Assembly (NCBI GenBank): GCA_023634235.1
Contig: JAMKCF010000006.1
Location: 3,810,921-3,874,920 of the forward strand
DNA: 64,000 nucleotides
DNA from: Pisaster brevispinus
Taxonomy: Eukaryota; Echinodermata; Asteroidea; Forcipulatida; Asteriidae
Direction of reading: 5' to 3'
The position numbers and the translations under genes were made by a program. The notes under the pieces were generated by a model. That model saw only the letters and a list, made by a program, of their open reading frames with translations. It had not been told where the DNA came from and did no database searches. This document shows positions 1-11,335 of this stretch, piece after piece (within the stretch, counting starts at the first letter, position 1; the number at the start of each line of letters is the position of its first letter).

Positions 1-626
1 GACTCACATGGACATTGTTAATTACAGGTACACAAATTTGAAAAACAGGTGCACAGCCTAGAGGGCAGGCGTGATGGCTTAACTTTGTACATGTAGTCTA
101 GGGAAAATTTGACCCTAAGACAAAATTTAAAGTGGCCTTTAACAATAGCGGAGGGGAAAACAGGTTTCTTCAAAAAAACACAAAATGTGAAAATGGTATC
201 ATTTCCCCTCCCCCCCCCCCCCCCCCCGCCCCAACAGATCAAGGCAGGATTTTTATCTCAGCCCCACTCTAAAAGATAAACACTGGGAGCTCCCCTAGTA
301 AAGGCCAATCCAGTGCAGATATCCTTTACAATCACATGAGTTTCCGCCATAACCTGGACATTAGTGAGACATTGGGTAAAGGCTGTTGGCAAGTTTGACC
401 ACCAAGGCATCTTTGGAAAAACACTGGTACCTAATGAAATTTGGATTGGTGTTTACATAAAAACCTTTTTACCCAGGCCTCATTCTCCAAATGAGGCAGT
501 AATGGTGCCCAATCACTAAACCCAAACTGAAATTGATATGATGATGTGATCTGTTTATGTTTGATAACTCTTTTTTCCCATTTGTATTTACACAATCATT
601 TAATTTCCCCTCTGTCCCCCTTCTAG
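1..626 (+). other. Presumed intron (3' part) of an upstream + strand gene
   Basis: No coding signal is visible. The stretch ends in a pyrimidine-rich tract and TTCTAG just before the open exon at 627, so it is read as the tail of an intron. It contains an 18-bp poly-C run at 210-227. Open frames here are short and unremarkable. Confidence 0.35.
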
Positions 627-787
627 CCGGACACTCCGTGGATCAAATCAGTGGACACGGTCAGTTCCTGTCGGATGCAAAACCAAACTTCGGCTTCAAC
701 GGCGAATTCGGCTACAGACGAAATTCTCCATGGTTGCGCAAGATGCCATCTCCGTTCGGTGTAGATCCAAGATCTCCTACTCATTGA
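627..787 (+). CDS. Candidate terminal coding exon of an unrecognised gene
   Basis: A polypyrimidine tract ending in TTCTAG (621-626) is followed by a 161-bp open stretch that ends in TGA at 785-787. It is visibly richer in G+C and more codon-like than its flanks. Two leading bases complete a split codon (phase 1 junction), then the frame reads GHSVDQISGHGQF and on to the C-terminal end SPWLRKMPSPFGVDPRSPTH. The peptide is hydrophilic, rich in Pro, Ser, Phe and Arg, and has no membrane segment. I do not recognise the family. The rest of the gene would lie left of the window. In-frame ATG 557 lies in the presumed intron and is not taken as a start. The main doubt is that a 53-codon open stretch can occur by chance, although the acceptor and base composition argue for a real exon. 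Confidence 0.45.
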
Positions 788-1010
788 AGTAGGGAGTGAT
801 CTGAGAAGTTCCAACTGTAAGAAGCTTAGATTCCTGAGGTGAAAGTTCCCTGATCAAAATGCACGATTACTTTATGAACATCATGAATATTAATATTATC
901 TGGTAGTTATTACATAAGATTTAAAAAAAAAAATTATATGACCAGTCAGTGAAGGATTTAACCTTTCAGGAAATGTCCCGGAATGTACAAGGTAAAATTT
1001 TGGGGGAAAC

Positions 1011-1144
1011 AAGGTGACATGATCTACCTGTATTTGTAAGGTGACATGATCTACCTGTATTTGTAAGGTGACATGATCTACCTGTATTTGTAAAATGACA
1101 TGACCTACAAGCATTGTAAGGTGACATGATCTACAAGTATTTGT
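1011..1144. repeat. 27-bp tandem repeat, 5 copies
   Basis: Units start at 1011, 1038, 1065, 1092 and 1118. The first three are nearly identical (AAGGTGACATGATCTACCTG then TATTTGT). The fourth is 26 bp and diverged, and the last carries ACAAG in place of ACCTG. The open frame across it on the - strand is a repeat translation, not a gene. Confidence 0.9.
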
Positions 1145-1910
1145 AGTTATTTGATGCATGCATTTGTATCTTTGATTTAGTTTTTTTTTTGAAAATTGAC
1201 TTTTTGACCAAACTAAAGCTTGAAAGAAACTCAGATACCTTATCCCATAAATGTTATTTTAATTCACATTGGAACCCCACTGTTCATACATCTAGGAAAT
1301 CAAGAAGGGATGAATAACGTTGTGTTGGCTGGCCAACATATCAATAGACCATGTGACCTGTGACATCGCATGTTTACAAATGAGCCGCAGGGCCTGGACT
1401 TCCTGCAGGCAAAATGTGTTCACAGCTCAATGGAAGAAAACATGAAATCTATTATTTTATGGAGATTGCATTGTCTGATTTGTATCAACTTTTGATAATA
1501 TGTAGAAAAGGGGGCATGTCACAAAATGTGTTCAGCTGTCATTTTTAACCCACGAATTTGTGTGGAAATTATGGCACCAAAAATAAACTTCCCAAATGAC
1601 CAGTGAAGTATTTTGCCTGCCAGGAAATGTCCTGGAATGAACAAGGTAACTTTTGTTGTTGTAAACGAGGGTTACATGGTCTATAGGGATACATTATTGC
1701 CCAATCATAGCCCATTAACACATCATATGACACCCTCCTCCTCTTCCATCAAGTACCATTTGGGTTCTGCAAGTTCTGCATTTTGATAATATTCAGCGTG
1801 TGCACAGTGTGTACTTATTCAGTGCTATTTAAACAATATTGTCTTTGTCTGGTTTCCCCAAAATATATAAATGGATTTGTTATACATACTTACTCCAATT
1901 ATACCTTGCA

Positions 1911-1930
1911 TTTTTTTTTTGGGGGGGGGG
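1911..1930. repeat. Compound T10-G10 homopolymer tract
   Basis: Ten T are followed directly by ten G. Similar T-to-G junction tracts occur near 29329, 44517 and 46350, and the complementary form (C then A) near 18319. Confidence 0.9.
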
Positions 1931-2245
1931 CCGTATAATATATTTTCATAATCAAGAGGTTTTTATATTGACTTTTGATGATGATTTGTATCTGATCAGG
2001 AAACTTCCTCACCAAAATGACAAGGAAATGCAGCCATTCTTTTTTGTTTGACATGACATTGTTAGCTGTTAATTAATTAATTGTGGCCATTTAAACGCCC
2101 GCATACATCATCATGTGATAACATATTAAAGTTTGTGTACATAGTAATTTTCATTGTGATGTTCACAAGTGTGTGGAAATCGTTGTTAAAGTTGTATACA
2201 AGTTAGTTTCATTTTCATGCAATAAATAAATATTACGAAGATGAC

Positions 2246-4199
2246 GAAGTTGAGGTGTGCATCTCTGTACTTAAATTTTGTTTTCGACGACTCATTAGAT
2301 ATATTATAATTGTGATCCATGTACTCTCTCTTTTCTCAAATACTCATGAATAATAATAATTTTTAAAAGTATTTTTAAAAAGAGAGTTGCATAATTTGTA
2401 AAGTAATTTACTTTTGCACGGCTGGAACTTCCACCAGTGGAAGTAAAACACAACAGGGCGTTGACTTCCAAAAATAGCGCAATTGGATCAATAGGCATGT
2501 AGACGTTAGCGGTTTAAAGACCTGCTTCTACGAAGACGGCAGCAAGTGCTCTTTGCTGAAATGTATTTAAAATGTTTTCTATCAATAAGGAAATTGAGTT
2601 CACATGAGCTTAAACATAAATTTTAATTGTGTCAAAACAATCATTTTGAATACCTTTCTTCGGTGCGTTTGGCCCTGTTACGTCAGCACTCATGTTGCGT
2701 CGTATGCGGGAGCTCTGTTTTGTATAGCTGCGTTGTTGCAACATGAAGGTATAACAAAGTAACACCCCACAAATTGACGTCAAAGTGTCGTAAATTATTT
2801 TGACGCACGCCGTCAACGGCAGAAGTGTTTCTAGTTTTTCAAAACCTTGAGGTTGTGGCCTACTTTTTTAATGATAATATTACGCAAAATTGAGAGGTAA
2901 CAAATATGTCAACATTACATATGATAAGCAAACACATTATAAACAAGCTTAAATAGCATTCCTGTTAAAAAAAAACTCCGCCCAAGTAGCTTTTTAAGAT
3001 TCGTACCCTTGCGGTGTACTACTACGGCCGTTTTCGAAACTACGACTTGGGCTTGGGCTCAGTTATTTAGAGAGCGTGAGCTTTCCTTAATACGGCCTGG
3101 GCTTCAAACAGCCCAAGTCGTGGTATCGTAGACGGTCTACGTTGCTCTGTTCATGAGAGGGAGGAAAGTAATGCGGTACCCAGAGTACCTTATATAGGTA
3201 GGTAATGTATATTGGTAGGTTGGTCTGTGTTGGCGTAGCACCGCATGCAGTGAGTGTGGGTGGTGACGCAGCTACAGGGCAAGCACTGATGAGGGCTCAG
3301 TGTTGATCAATTAACCCATCAGCTCAAGATCGGAGTGACCCATTGGTCACTCCATCAAAAAGTCCCCGGTAGCCAACGGGCTCACTCAAGCTATATACAC
3401 CTAATTAAACTCATCAGCTGATCCTAATGTCAAAATGACGGACTGGGTTGTCACCCGATGACCACCATGGATGTTGTGGACTTCCCAAAGGAGTGGAGAG
3501 ACGGAACACAAGCTTCCATAATAATGTGTTTTAGCTCTTTACCTCACCAGCCACGAAAACAATGCAGACTTAATGTTCCGTCCGGACAGGGGGGGGGGGT
3601 GGAAGAAGAAGAAGGAAAAACACACAACTAAGGACACGAGAATGCAATAAAAAACAAACTGAAAAGACGGTGGGTAAATGCGTTTTAGGAGTCGGCGCCA
3701 GTGAGCCGACCATTTCTCCAATGGTTTGTCTCGCCCTATTCTTTGCACCCAAGCACCCATCTTTTGTCAGGGGTTGGTATCTATTAAAACGCCAATGCGG
3801 TTTGGGCGGTTTGGGAAGGCCATGCCCCTGAGTGTTTAGAAAGGGGACCTCTGAAGAAGAATGACTTCACATGATGGGGGGCTACACGGTCCATGAGCGG
3901 CCACAGAGAGGAGGTGTATTCACACAGCTAATCAGTTTGAAAAGAGGAAGTCAGATTCGTTTACCGATACCTTTGTACTTGGTATGTTTTTGTCTTGTTC
4001 TGGGAGTATTGGGAGAGATTGCCTCGCCGGTAGCGGGTGCCTCAGTTGTCAGTAACAAGGGTTAAGCTATCTATATCGGCGAGGACCTCGGCGCCTGCTG
4101 CGCTGTGGAATGAGAGGACACGATCGACGGGGAGGAGATGAAGAGACGGACCGCTTCGGGTTGCATTGAAGACGTTTTCTTTCGGAGAACCCCGGGGCT
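2246..4199. other. Intergenic region left of Dlx
   Basis: No coding exon is recognised. It contains an inverted repeat with arms at about 3040-3052 and 3111-3125 (ACGACTTGGGC), and a perfect 9-bp hairpin at 3332-3353 (GGAGTGACC, CATT loop, GGTCACTCC). A G-run lies at about 3590-3598. Confidence 0.6.
3040..3125. repeat. Inverted repeat, MITE-like remnant
   Basis: The left arm TACGACTTGGGC and right arm GCCCAAGTCGTGGTA are complementary over about 11 bp. The 60-bp spacer repeats the GGGCTTGGGC and GCCTGGGCTTC themes. No target duplication was identified. Confidence 0.45.
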
Positions 4200-4870
4200 T
4201 ACCCCCAACAATGACGTATTAATCGAGCGGTAATTAGCACCGATGTACGGTGCATGTCTCTCACTACTGCTTGGCCAATCAAAAGCCAAGCCATCGTGAA
4301 CGGTGCGGTGCGTCTTCATCTTCAAGATCGCCTCGCCGGGAGAAAGTATTGTTTTTCTCCCACACTATTTTCTTTGGAGTCGCTCGGTGTTTGCGGACAT
4401 TTTTGGTAGTTGCTTAACATATGGCGTTTGGATGTGACGGGACTGGCTTTCTCTCCGCCATTGGCTTTGTAATTAATTAATGCATGACAGATTTCCGAAC
4501 TGTAAGCATTGTTGATAATTTACGCTCCGTTGGGTCTACCTATACAAACTCTTGCTCTCTCTCTTAAAAATTGTGCATCCCGCATCAAGCTACCATTTCG
4601 CTTTGAGTATTATGGAGGATCAGATAAATTAATGATGCAATCGATAATTTGAGTTGGTTGTCACAACTTAATCATTAAGAACAAACTGGTCATTTCAGCG
4701 TAGCAAAATATAACGTTCAGCTACCACGTTGTGTTAGCACACATCATTCATCGTGGTTAGTGATTTCATTTAATCTTGGTGATAAAGTGAAGTTATCCGG
4801 ATTACCAGTTAATCCAAATCTACAAACTGCTGTCCGATCCCCGAGGAAGGAAGCATATCGCGAGGCAATA
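4200..4870 (+). promoter_or_regulatory. Dlx 5' UTR and probable proximal promoter
   Basis: This is the sequence directly upstream of the Dlx start codon. A CCAAT box lies at 4275-4279 (GGCCAATCAAAAG) and an inverted one at 4460-4464 (CCATTGGC). A weak TATA-like ATATAAC lies near 4706, but no canonical TATA box is present. The transcription start is not determinable from sequence alone. Confidence 0.4.
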
Positions 4871-5276
4871 ATGAATTCCATGATCGACTGTTTCGACTCC
4901 TCAAGTTCCAAGTCAGCCTTCACGGAGTTCCAGCAGTTTCACCAGTTCCATCACCATTACACCACCGGCGTGCCGGCAGCATCAGCGGCAGCCCCCCTCT
5001 CATGCACCACGCCAACCATGCCTTCTCCATACTCAGCCGTACCACCACCGCCACCGCCGCATCCGGGCATACCGCAGTATGCCCCAACAGTCCCCCGGTC
5101 CATGGGTCAGCCAACAGGCACGATGCCCGATGCACCTTATACCAACTCAGCAGCCTCCATGCAGCATCAAGTGAGGCACCTCGGCTATTCCTTTCCGTTG
5201 AGCCCCATGGGGAACCACCCTAATCACCATCCAGCATACAACCACCACTATTCTACTCCTACTGGAAAAAGAGATG
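4871..5276 (+). CDS. Dlx: Distal-less (Dlx) homeobox protein, coding exon 1
   Basis: This is the first of three exons encoding a 380-aa nuclear transcription factor of the Dlx family. Family members bind TAATT-type sites and act in appendage, ectodermal and neural patterning. ATG 4871 is the first in-frame ATG of the frame (the longer open frame upstream begins at a GTG). It is followed nine bases later by a second ATG. Residues about 9-20 (SSSKSAFTEFQQF) match the KSAFxEF N-terminal motif shared by Dlx proteins, which supports this start. The remainder is low-complexity: His/Gln near 20-30, a Pro run PPPPPP, and Tyr-, Ser- and His-rich sequence. The exon ends after the first base of codon 136 (GAT G, then GTAAGT), giving a phase-1 donor. 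The joined exons total 1143 nt and are in frame to the stop. Confidence 0.95.
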
Positions 5277-5929
5277 GTAAGTCACCACCCCCAGGCTAGT
5301 ATAAAAAAATGAAGATTGTTTAGTAGATTTGAACAAACTTGTTACCCTTCCAATGATGTAATACCGCTTTGCATTTTGTAGCATTGAGACATTTAAAACT
5401 TTAAATCAATACAACAACAAAACTAATAACTTCCATAATTTCAAGTCTTAATAATAACACTACTCATGCCAATCCTGTAACAAGTATTCCGTCATAATAG
5501 AATCCACAATAATGTATAATCTGTTATCTCCAGCGTTTGTCCTGGACCAGTCAGGTTCTAGCTTCACTAATCCACAAGATTATTTCCACTGGTCAGGTTT
5601 CCCTGTACATGTTGGAAGCAGTAAACTGGCTGAGTTGACCACAGGCCCCTAGCATCGTCACTGGGAATTCCAAACAGGCATTTATTTTAACCAACTGTTA
5701 ACGGGTTTCGTCTCCTTCACAATTGTATTCTCGCCAGTTTATCAGACGGCACCAATATTCCTCCAGAGGTTTGGTACACAAGTATAAATAACTTTGTATT
5801 ATCAGTAAGATGTCTTTCCTCTACTCATTTGTGATAACTCCCAATACTGTAAAAGTCTTGGGACTTTGTCGATTCACAACACGAGACCATGCATAATTTA
5901 TGCAAATAATTTGACCACTTCTTGTCCAG
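5277..5929 (+). other. Dlx: Dlx intron 1
   Basis: A 653-bp GT-AG intron in phase 1. The donor is GTAAGT at 5277 and the acceptor is CTTGTCCAG ending at 5929. It is AT-rich, with no repeat element or coding signal recognised. Confidence 0.9.
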
Positions 5930-6138
5930 ACTACTCACTTCAGCATAAAGGAAATGTCGACGAGGACGACGAGATTTTAACCAAAATCAACAGCAAAGGA
6001 AAGAAACTACGGAAGCCGAGGACGATCTACTCCAGCCTGCAGTTGCAGAAGCTCAACCACAGATTCACCAAGACTCAGTACCTGGCACTGCCTGAGAGGG
6101 CGGACCTGGCCGCTTCGCTCGGACTCACACAAACTCAG
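5930..6138 (+). CDS. Dlx: Dlx coding exon 2: first 44 positions of the homeodomain
   Basis: The exon completes codon 136 and encodes residues 137-205. An acidic linker (NVDEDDEIL) is followed by a basic [11 protein letters not shown]-terminal arm, then helices I and II of the homeodomain (residues 162-221 overall). Diagnostic Dlx strings are [23 protein letters not shown] and [11 protein letters not shown]. Variants from common Dlx sequences include LNHRFTKTQ where LNRRFQ is usual. The exon ends exactly after the Gln codon at homeodomain position 44 (CAG, then GTGGGT), a phase-0 junction. This is the intron position typical of Dlx genes. Confidence 0.97.
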
Positions 6139-8676
6139 GTGGGTTAAATAATAATAGTAATATGAAATAATATTATTATTAATAAAACGTACTTTATTAA
6201 GCGCTTTACGCAGAGCCTCAAACCGCTTTACAAAAAATAATAACGTAGCAAAAGAGCCGAAAAACGGTAGGAAAAAAACCCGACAGACATTATAACATCA
6301 CCCAATTACACAGGGAATTCAGTTGAAAGTTTACTTCATTTCACAGTTAAAAAGTCCCATTATTGGCTCCTTTTTTCCCTTTGCCCCATTTGTTATGAAT
6401 ATTATCAAATTATTATCATTTGGATGGGGGGGGGAGGGTGGTGATAAAAAAAATTGAGGGGGTTTAGGTAAAAGGGGTGAAGCCCCACAACTCGGTTTTT
6501 TCTTCCAATTTATTCTCCTTTGTAATTATTGTTTCACCCTCTTTTTTCTTTTCTTTTTTCTTGTTTCCTTTATTTTTATTTCATCCTTTTTCTTGAAACA
6601 TTTTTTGTTTATAAATGAAACAGGTGGATAACATTTTATTGAGTTGGAATGTAATTAATTATGGGTGGAACTGGAGTGCCGTTAAGATTTTCCTTAACTG
6701 ATAGCTGTAAAGAATTGGTATTTATATTAATTGTTCACAATTTTGCATTTGCTCCGATTGTCTTCAGGAGAAGACTGTATATCAGTTCTGTTGTATAGAT
6801 CCGATCGAAAATTTGTAGTTTTGTCTTGTAAGAACTAAGATTTATTTGTTTTAATTGGATGTTTACTGCTTATAATAAAATAATTGTTTTCCCCTACACA
6901 CGTTTTCTTCGAATCAAACGAAATACTTGACATGTGTGACGTCAGGTCATCGAATCTTAATCCTATGTTTTCGCGATTCGATGATCATTAAACTAAAAGG
7001 TGTTTTGTTTAATAAGCAATTAAGTTTCAGTTTGTCCATCTTACGTATTTGGCTGTTTGTGTCAAAAGTATTAGGTGTACATGTGAAGTCCCTTAAGCTG
7101 TACACGCATTTCCATTGGAAATCACGGGAGAAAACAAACAAGCAAACAGCACAGACTGGTTGACTGCAGAGTGGACAAAGTGTCTTTAGTCCGACGGACA
7201 AAAAGGGTTTTTAAGGCAGCGCATAAACACTCAGCTTGTGCCAGTGGGTTGTTGTGTAACAAACAAGACCGGGCAATAATACCGGGTTACTGGTCCATGG
7301 TATTCCGTTTTTAAAAGGAACACACAAGAACCCCTTCCTACAAACATTCTTCACTGAAACCGAACACAGGCGTCAATCGCAGAATCATGTCACCAGCCCC
7401 ACCCTTGGTTTCCAATGTGGGTAAAACACGCTTAATTTTTAACAATCAATCATCAATATGCTAACATTATACAAAAACACAAGTCCCGGCCAAACCACTT
7501 CCTCTTACGCCTCGCCTCTTGCACACCGACACTTTTTGGAGGTGCTATTGTAGGGTTGTCACTTCATTTTTTCGGTGACTAGTCGGTCATACTAGAAAGC
7601 TTGTTTTTTTTAGTAGTTTGCTAGCATTTTTTTTTCACTGGTCCACGTCTAAGCCCTTTCACACAAGAGCAATTTAGCAAGTGTCCCTTGCTAAATGTTA
7701 GCATGGCTGCGAAATTGTTACACTGTCAGATGGGGACCAGCGACAAAACAAAATGCCACAGTAAACCAGTCCAATTTTATGTATCCATTCAACAAAAACG
7801 AATTTTATGATTCTTGATTTTGAAGTAAAGGGCCTTTCCTAAACCACGGGTTGGACTATACAGTGTTGGCTCTTTCTCCCTATTTGAAGCGATGTCGTGA
7901 ACGAAATGCGAATGTTATCAAAAATAACGAAGCCGAACCTCAAGCCTTGGTTTCGAAAAGGGCGTGTATTTTCTTATGAGTAATCCGTGCATGCAGTTAT
8001 TTGAGTATGGTGTACTTTTTGAGGGGGTGTTTTTGAACTAGTCAGTTGGACCATGTGGACAGAAATTTGATTGACACTAATACTTTTCAACTGGTACCGT
8101 AGTTACCAGGCTCCAATTTCATAAAGCTGCTCAAAGCAGAAAATCCTGCGTAAAGTTCTGCACTAAGCAAATCTAAGCAGGATACCAGTAACAGATAGTA
8201 CACATGGTATTTAGGCTGGTACCCTTTTTCTGGTAAGCATTACTGGTTGTGCTTAGCTACATTTTGTGCTTATACAGCTCTATAAAACTGGTCCAGATGA
8301 CTTCCAGCTAGGGAGAACGCCGCTAGGCCTAAGTCCGGAATTAAAACAAAACATATGGACACCATTTTAGTGATAGTAAATGGACTTACGAATCTGGGCA
8401 CAGTTGTTATAGAGCTGATGAAGCCAAAGAAGCAACTAAGCACGTACAAACAATTATGCTTACTGTATTAAGGCTTCCAGCGAAAAATACATTGTAACAT
8501 TTACCCTTTATGACTGGTATCCTGCAATGTTTTGCCTATCAGAAAATTGTTAAGCAATATTGTCTGCTTATAGGCAGATATGAAATTAGGCCCTGGTCGG
8601 TGGGGTTAATACATTTGGTCACGTTTCCTTTGAAATTTATGACTAATTAAAAATGTTGCATTATTTTTCGTTACAG
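6139..8676 (+). other. Dlx: Dlx intron 2
   Basis: A 2538-bp GT-AG intron that splits the homeobox. The donor is GTGGGT at 6139 and the acceptor is TTTTCGTTACAG ending at 8676. It contains a G-rich run near 6425, a pyrimidine-rich stretch at about 6540-6600 and an inverted-repeat element at 8106-8596. No coding content was recognised. Confidence 0.9.
8106..8596. mobile_element. MITE with diverged terminal inverted repeats in Dlx intron 2
   Basis: The left end reads CCAGGCTCCAATTTCATAAA. The reverse complement of the right end reads CCAGGGCCTAATTTCATA, then GCTTAA-type motifs. An internal inverted copy (right arm near 8270-8295, AGCTCTATAAAACTGG) suggests a composite or nested element. Similar GCTTA- and GGGCC-rich ends occur at 44960-45228. 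No coding capacity is seen. It ends only 80 bp before the exon 3 acceptor. Confidence 0.6.
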
Positions 8677-9204
8677 GTAAAGATTTGGTTCCAAAACAGA
8701 CGTTCGAAATACAAAAAGATCCTGAAGCAGCATGGGTCTACGCCAACTAGCAGCACAGGAAGCCAGGACCCCGAACAAGATCCACCTCAGAGTCACACAC
8801 CCGCAAGTCAACAGGGGTCTCTCAGCCCAGCTCCCCCGCCAACCTCAACGCCTCACCCGCAAGGCACACCCACCATGTCCGGTCCATCGAGTACCGGACT
8901 CGGTTCGGCGTGCTACAGCAGTCAACAGCATGTCCCCTCTCATCACCACCACCACCACCACCACCCTCATCATCAGATGCCGACTGACGGGAGCTCAACG
9001 CATTCCAGCCCGGTACCTCCATGGGACTATGTGGGGGACATCTTTACCCCTCCCGCAGTACGGTCATCTTCAGGAACAGTAGATAATAATTATCCGTTTC
9101 ATCAGCAGCACTACCAGCACCATCACTACCCATGGTTCGGGGGACAAGACGGCACGTCAGGCATGTCTGCACAACAGCATATGTTAGCATCAGCGCCTCA
9201 GTAG
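8677..9204 (+). CDS. Dlx: Dlx coding exon 3: recognition helix and C-terminal domain
   Basis: This exon encodes residues 206-380. It opens with helix III, VKIWFQNRRSKYKK. Trp48, Phe49, Gln50 and Asn51 of the homeodomain are intact, so DNA binding should be normal. Position 52 is Arg, where Dlx proteins usually have Lys (FQNKRSK). The C-terminal part is rich in Ser, Pro and Gln, followed by an uninterrupted eight-His run (about 8941-8964). It then has the conserved Dlx C-terminal motifs PPWDYV (like SWDF) and YPWF (like NYPWY), ending in ASAPQ and TAG at 9202-9204. Overall length is within the usual Dlx range or slightly long. The poly-His and Pro runs come from CAY and CCN repeats and may vary in length between individuals. 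Confidence 0.97.
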   Translation, partial: VKIWFQNRRSKYKKILKQHGSTPTSSTGSQDPEQDPPQSHTPASQQGSLSPAPPPTSTPHPQGTPTMSGPSSTGLGSACYSSQQHVPSHHHHHHHHPHHQMPTDGSSTHSSPVPPWDYVGDIFTPPAVRSSSGTVDNNYPFHQQHYQHHHYPWFGGQDGTSGMSAQQHMLASAPQ

Positions 9205-10185
9205 ATAAAACTATTGCAACTTGCAAAGAATGTGACTTTTTTGTTAAAAAAATGCATTTCACACGAATGCGTGAAGAGATCACCAGCCCAGTACGCATTC
9301 AACTTGCCAGGTAACTTGGCAACTACAACTACTCACAGAAACATGTTTCCAGCGTCAATGTTGTATCTGCATTCCAAAAAGTTTTAAAATTTGATAAAAA
9401 CATGTTTTTAAAATGAATATTCAAGATGTATATACAAACGAAAAGACAGTTGAAAAGTATTGTGGAAGTTGAAAAGTATTGTGGAAGGATACTCTTATAA
9501 TTGACCCTTCAATTGGGTCATTTGGTTTCTTTGCCTTTGTTTCGTCACGTGAAAAATATCTATCTATACATGAATATTAGGAACACTTAAAGTTAATATC
9601 ATTATACAGACAATTCTATATTATTATTGCCCACTCCAAACACATGTTTAGTGTGAAGGTGCGGAAATATAAGGGATAAACGGTTCAGACATTTTTATTT
9701 TGTTTGAAATAATACTAAATGTGCATTAATTTTCCATCCATCCCTATTATAATTTCACAAAAAGTATTAAGATTGTTTTGGGTGAAAATCGTCTCATTCT
9801 CATACATTTTGTTTTCTTAAAGTATAACCCGCGATCTTTAAAAACATTTTTAATGCTAAATTGTTTGTTTAAGTTGACACAGCCTTGCAAAATAATTGTT
9901 TACTAAAAATATTGTTTAAGCGAACTTTTAAAAAAATGGTATTCACACAAATTGTAGCACTCGTACTCGTTCTCAGGGCAAAAGAAATGTATTGTATATA
10001 TATGACTCAGGTAGTGTTGCAATTGGTAGCCGTGGCTGTTGCTACGACTAAACGTAGTGGTCCAGCTCGCTACAACTGTGGCCACTGAAACTAAAAGTTA
10101 GTATTCAGCCAAAAGTACAAACAAAACAGCCTGTCAGTCAACCCATCGTTATTGTATCAATAAAGATATAAGTACATGTTACAAT
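9205..10185 (+). other. Dlx: Dlx 3' UTR (candidate)
   Basis: AT-rich sequence with no convincing open frame after the Dlx stop. The first good polyadenylation hexamer on the + strand is AATAAA at 10159-10164. A 19-bp direct repeat lies at about 9449-9486. The true 3' end needs transcript data. Confidence 0.5.
10159..10164 (+). terminator. Dlx: Candidate Dlx polyadenylation signal AATAAA
   Basis: A canonical AATAAA about 955 bp after the stop, followed by a GT-containing stretch. It is the best hexamer seen in the first kilobase. Confidence 0.45.
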
Positions 10186-11261
10186 TCTAGCCTATGAGTG
10201 GTCTCACTTCACTTCAAAATGCAAATTAAATAATCCTAATTCGTATTGATAGGCTTATTATGATTGTTATTGTTTGTTAAGTACTCTGATTTTAAGTGTA
10301 ATGGCTCGTCTTGGTGACTCAAAACAGCTGCAGTTCAACTGGCAGTGTGTTGGGCACAGCCACCGGATAAAGAAGTTGATTCATGAAATTGGTGTTTAAT
10401 ATTTCAGGCCAACATCGCAGAATATTTAGGAATCGGTACTTGGGCATATTTCTTGTCTCTTTTTTGTGTGTAAACAACTGTGTTTGAATCCAGGCTTGTT
10501 TTCTCCAACGTAAACACAATTGTCATTTAATGTTATTACATAATTATTTAAATTGTTTTATGCTAATTGAAAAAAAAGTGATTGACAAAACTCTTCTGCA
10601 GTCTAACGGTGGGTGGAAATCACTTCAACTTTGAAGAGGTATCAGAATCAACTGTCAACCATAAGGCGATTTACAGAAAACGCTTTGCAACAGGCCTTAG
10701 TACTGATGACGTTACCAAATATTTACCAATTTGCAGAAGAATTGGAAACCATTGTTTCTCTGCTCAACTGTCGGAAATACAGTACCCAGTTACAGCACTT
10801 AAACAATGCAGTAAACAAACCGTGACGTCATCATTTAACGCATAGATTCAGCCTTGGATTAGGTGAATGGATCGTTGTCAGATTACCACTGTCTTTGTCG
10901 TGTTCCCTGTGCGGTTCAACAATCGGGAATACTGTTTTCATTATACGGAGATTGAGACCAGACTGCTATTTTCTTCCAGTCTTGGTTTGGTTGCGTTGCC
11001 TTGCCTTACATGCTAGAAAACACGATAGCTTTATCATGGTTAAGGTAAACTATTATGCCATATCCAAATTGACAGCTTCGGCTACGACTGTTGCTGATGG
11101 TGTTGCTGAGGACGTCATATATTCTTCAACAACGCCTAAAATGACACAGCAATACAGCCGCCAATTCGGACATAGCCCCAACCTCAAAAAAGTTACGGCA
11201 ATGAATTCCTTGAAATCTATTCCCTTCTCAACTCTAGCCTCAACTCATGGTCGAATGATAT

Positions 11262-11335
11262 GCTCAGCGGTCTAGTGGTTGATACGTTTTGCTCAAAACT
11301 GTCGGAGTCGGTGGTTCGAATTCCACTCGAGTAGC
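11262..11335 (+). mobile_element. tRNA-like SINE head
   Basis: An A-box-like CGGTCTAGTGGTTGA (11268-11282) and a B box GGTTCGAATTCC (11313-11324) are about 40 bp apart, as in RNA polymerase III promoters of tRNA-derived SINEs. The cloverleaf is degenerate, so this is not called a tRNA gene. The 3' limit of the element is unclear. Confidence 0.6.

Larger units (their letters stand above)
788..2245 (+). other. Possible 3' UTR of the 627-787 gene
   Basis: No open frame of note is seen. The first good AATAAA on the + strand after the stop is in the overlapping AATAAATAAATA run near 2222, which could end the transcript. The stretch holds a 27-bp tandem repeat (1011-1144) and a T10G10 run (1911-1930). 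The assignment depends on the upstream exon being real. Confidence 0.25.

Noticed and set aside
4760..4870. Longer Dlx N-terminus from 4760
   Set aside because: That frame opens with GTG. ATG 4871 is the first ATG and sits just before the conserved KSAFxEF motif.
10895..11275. 126-aa open frame between Dlx and En
   Set aside because: No recognised family, ordinary composition, and it ends within a SINE head.
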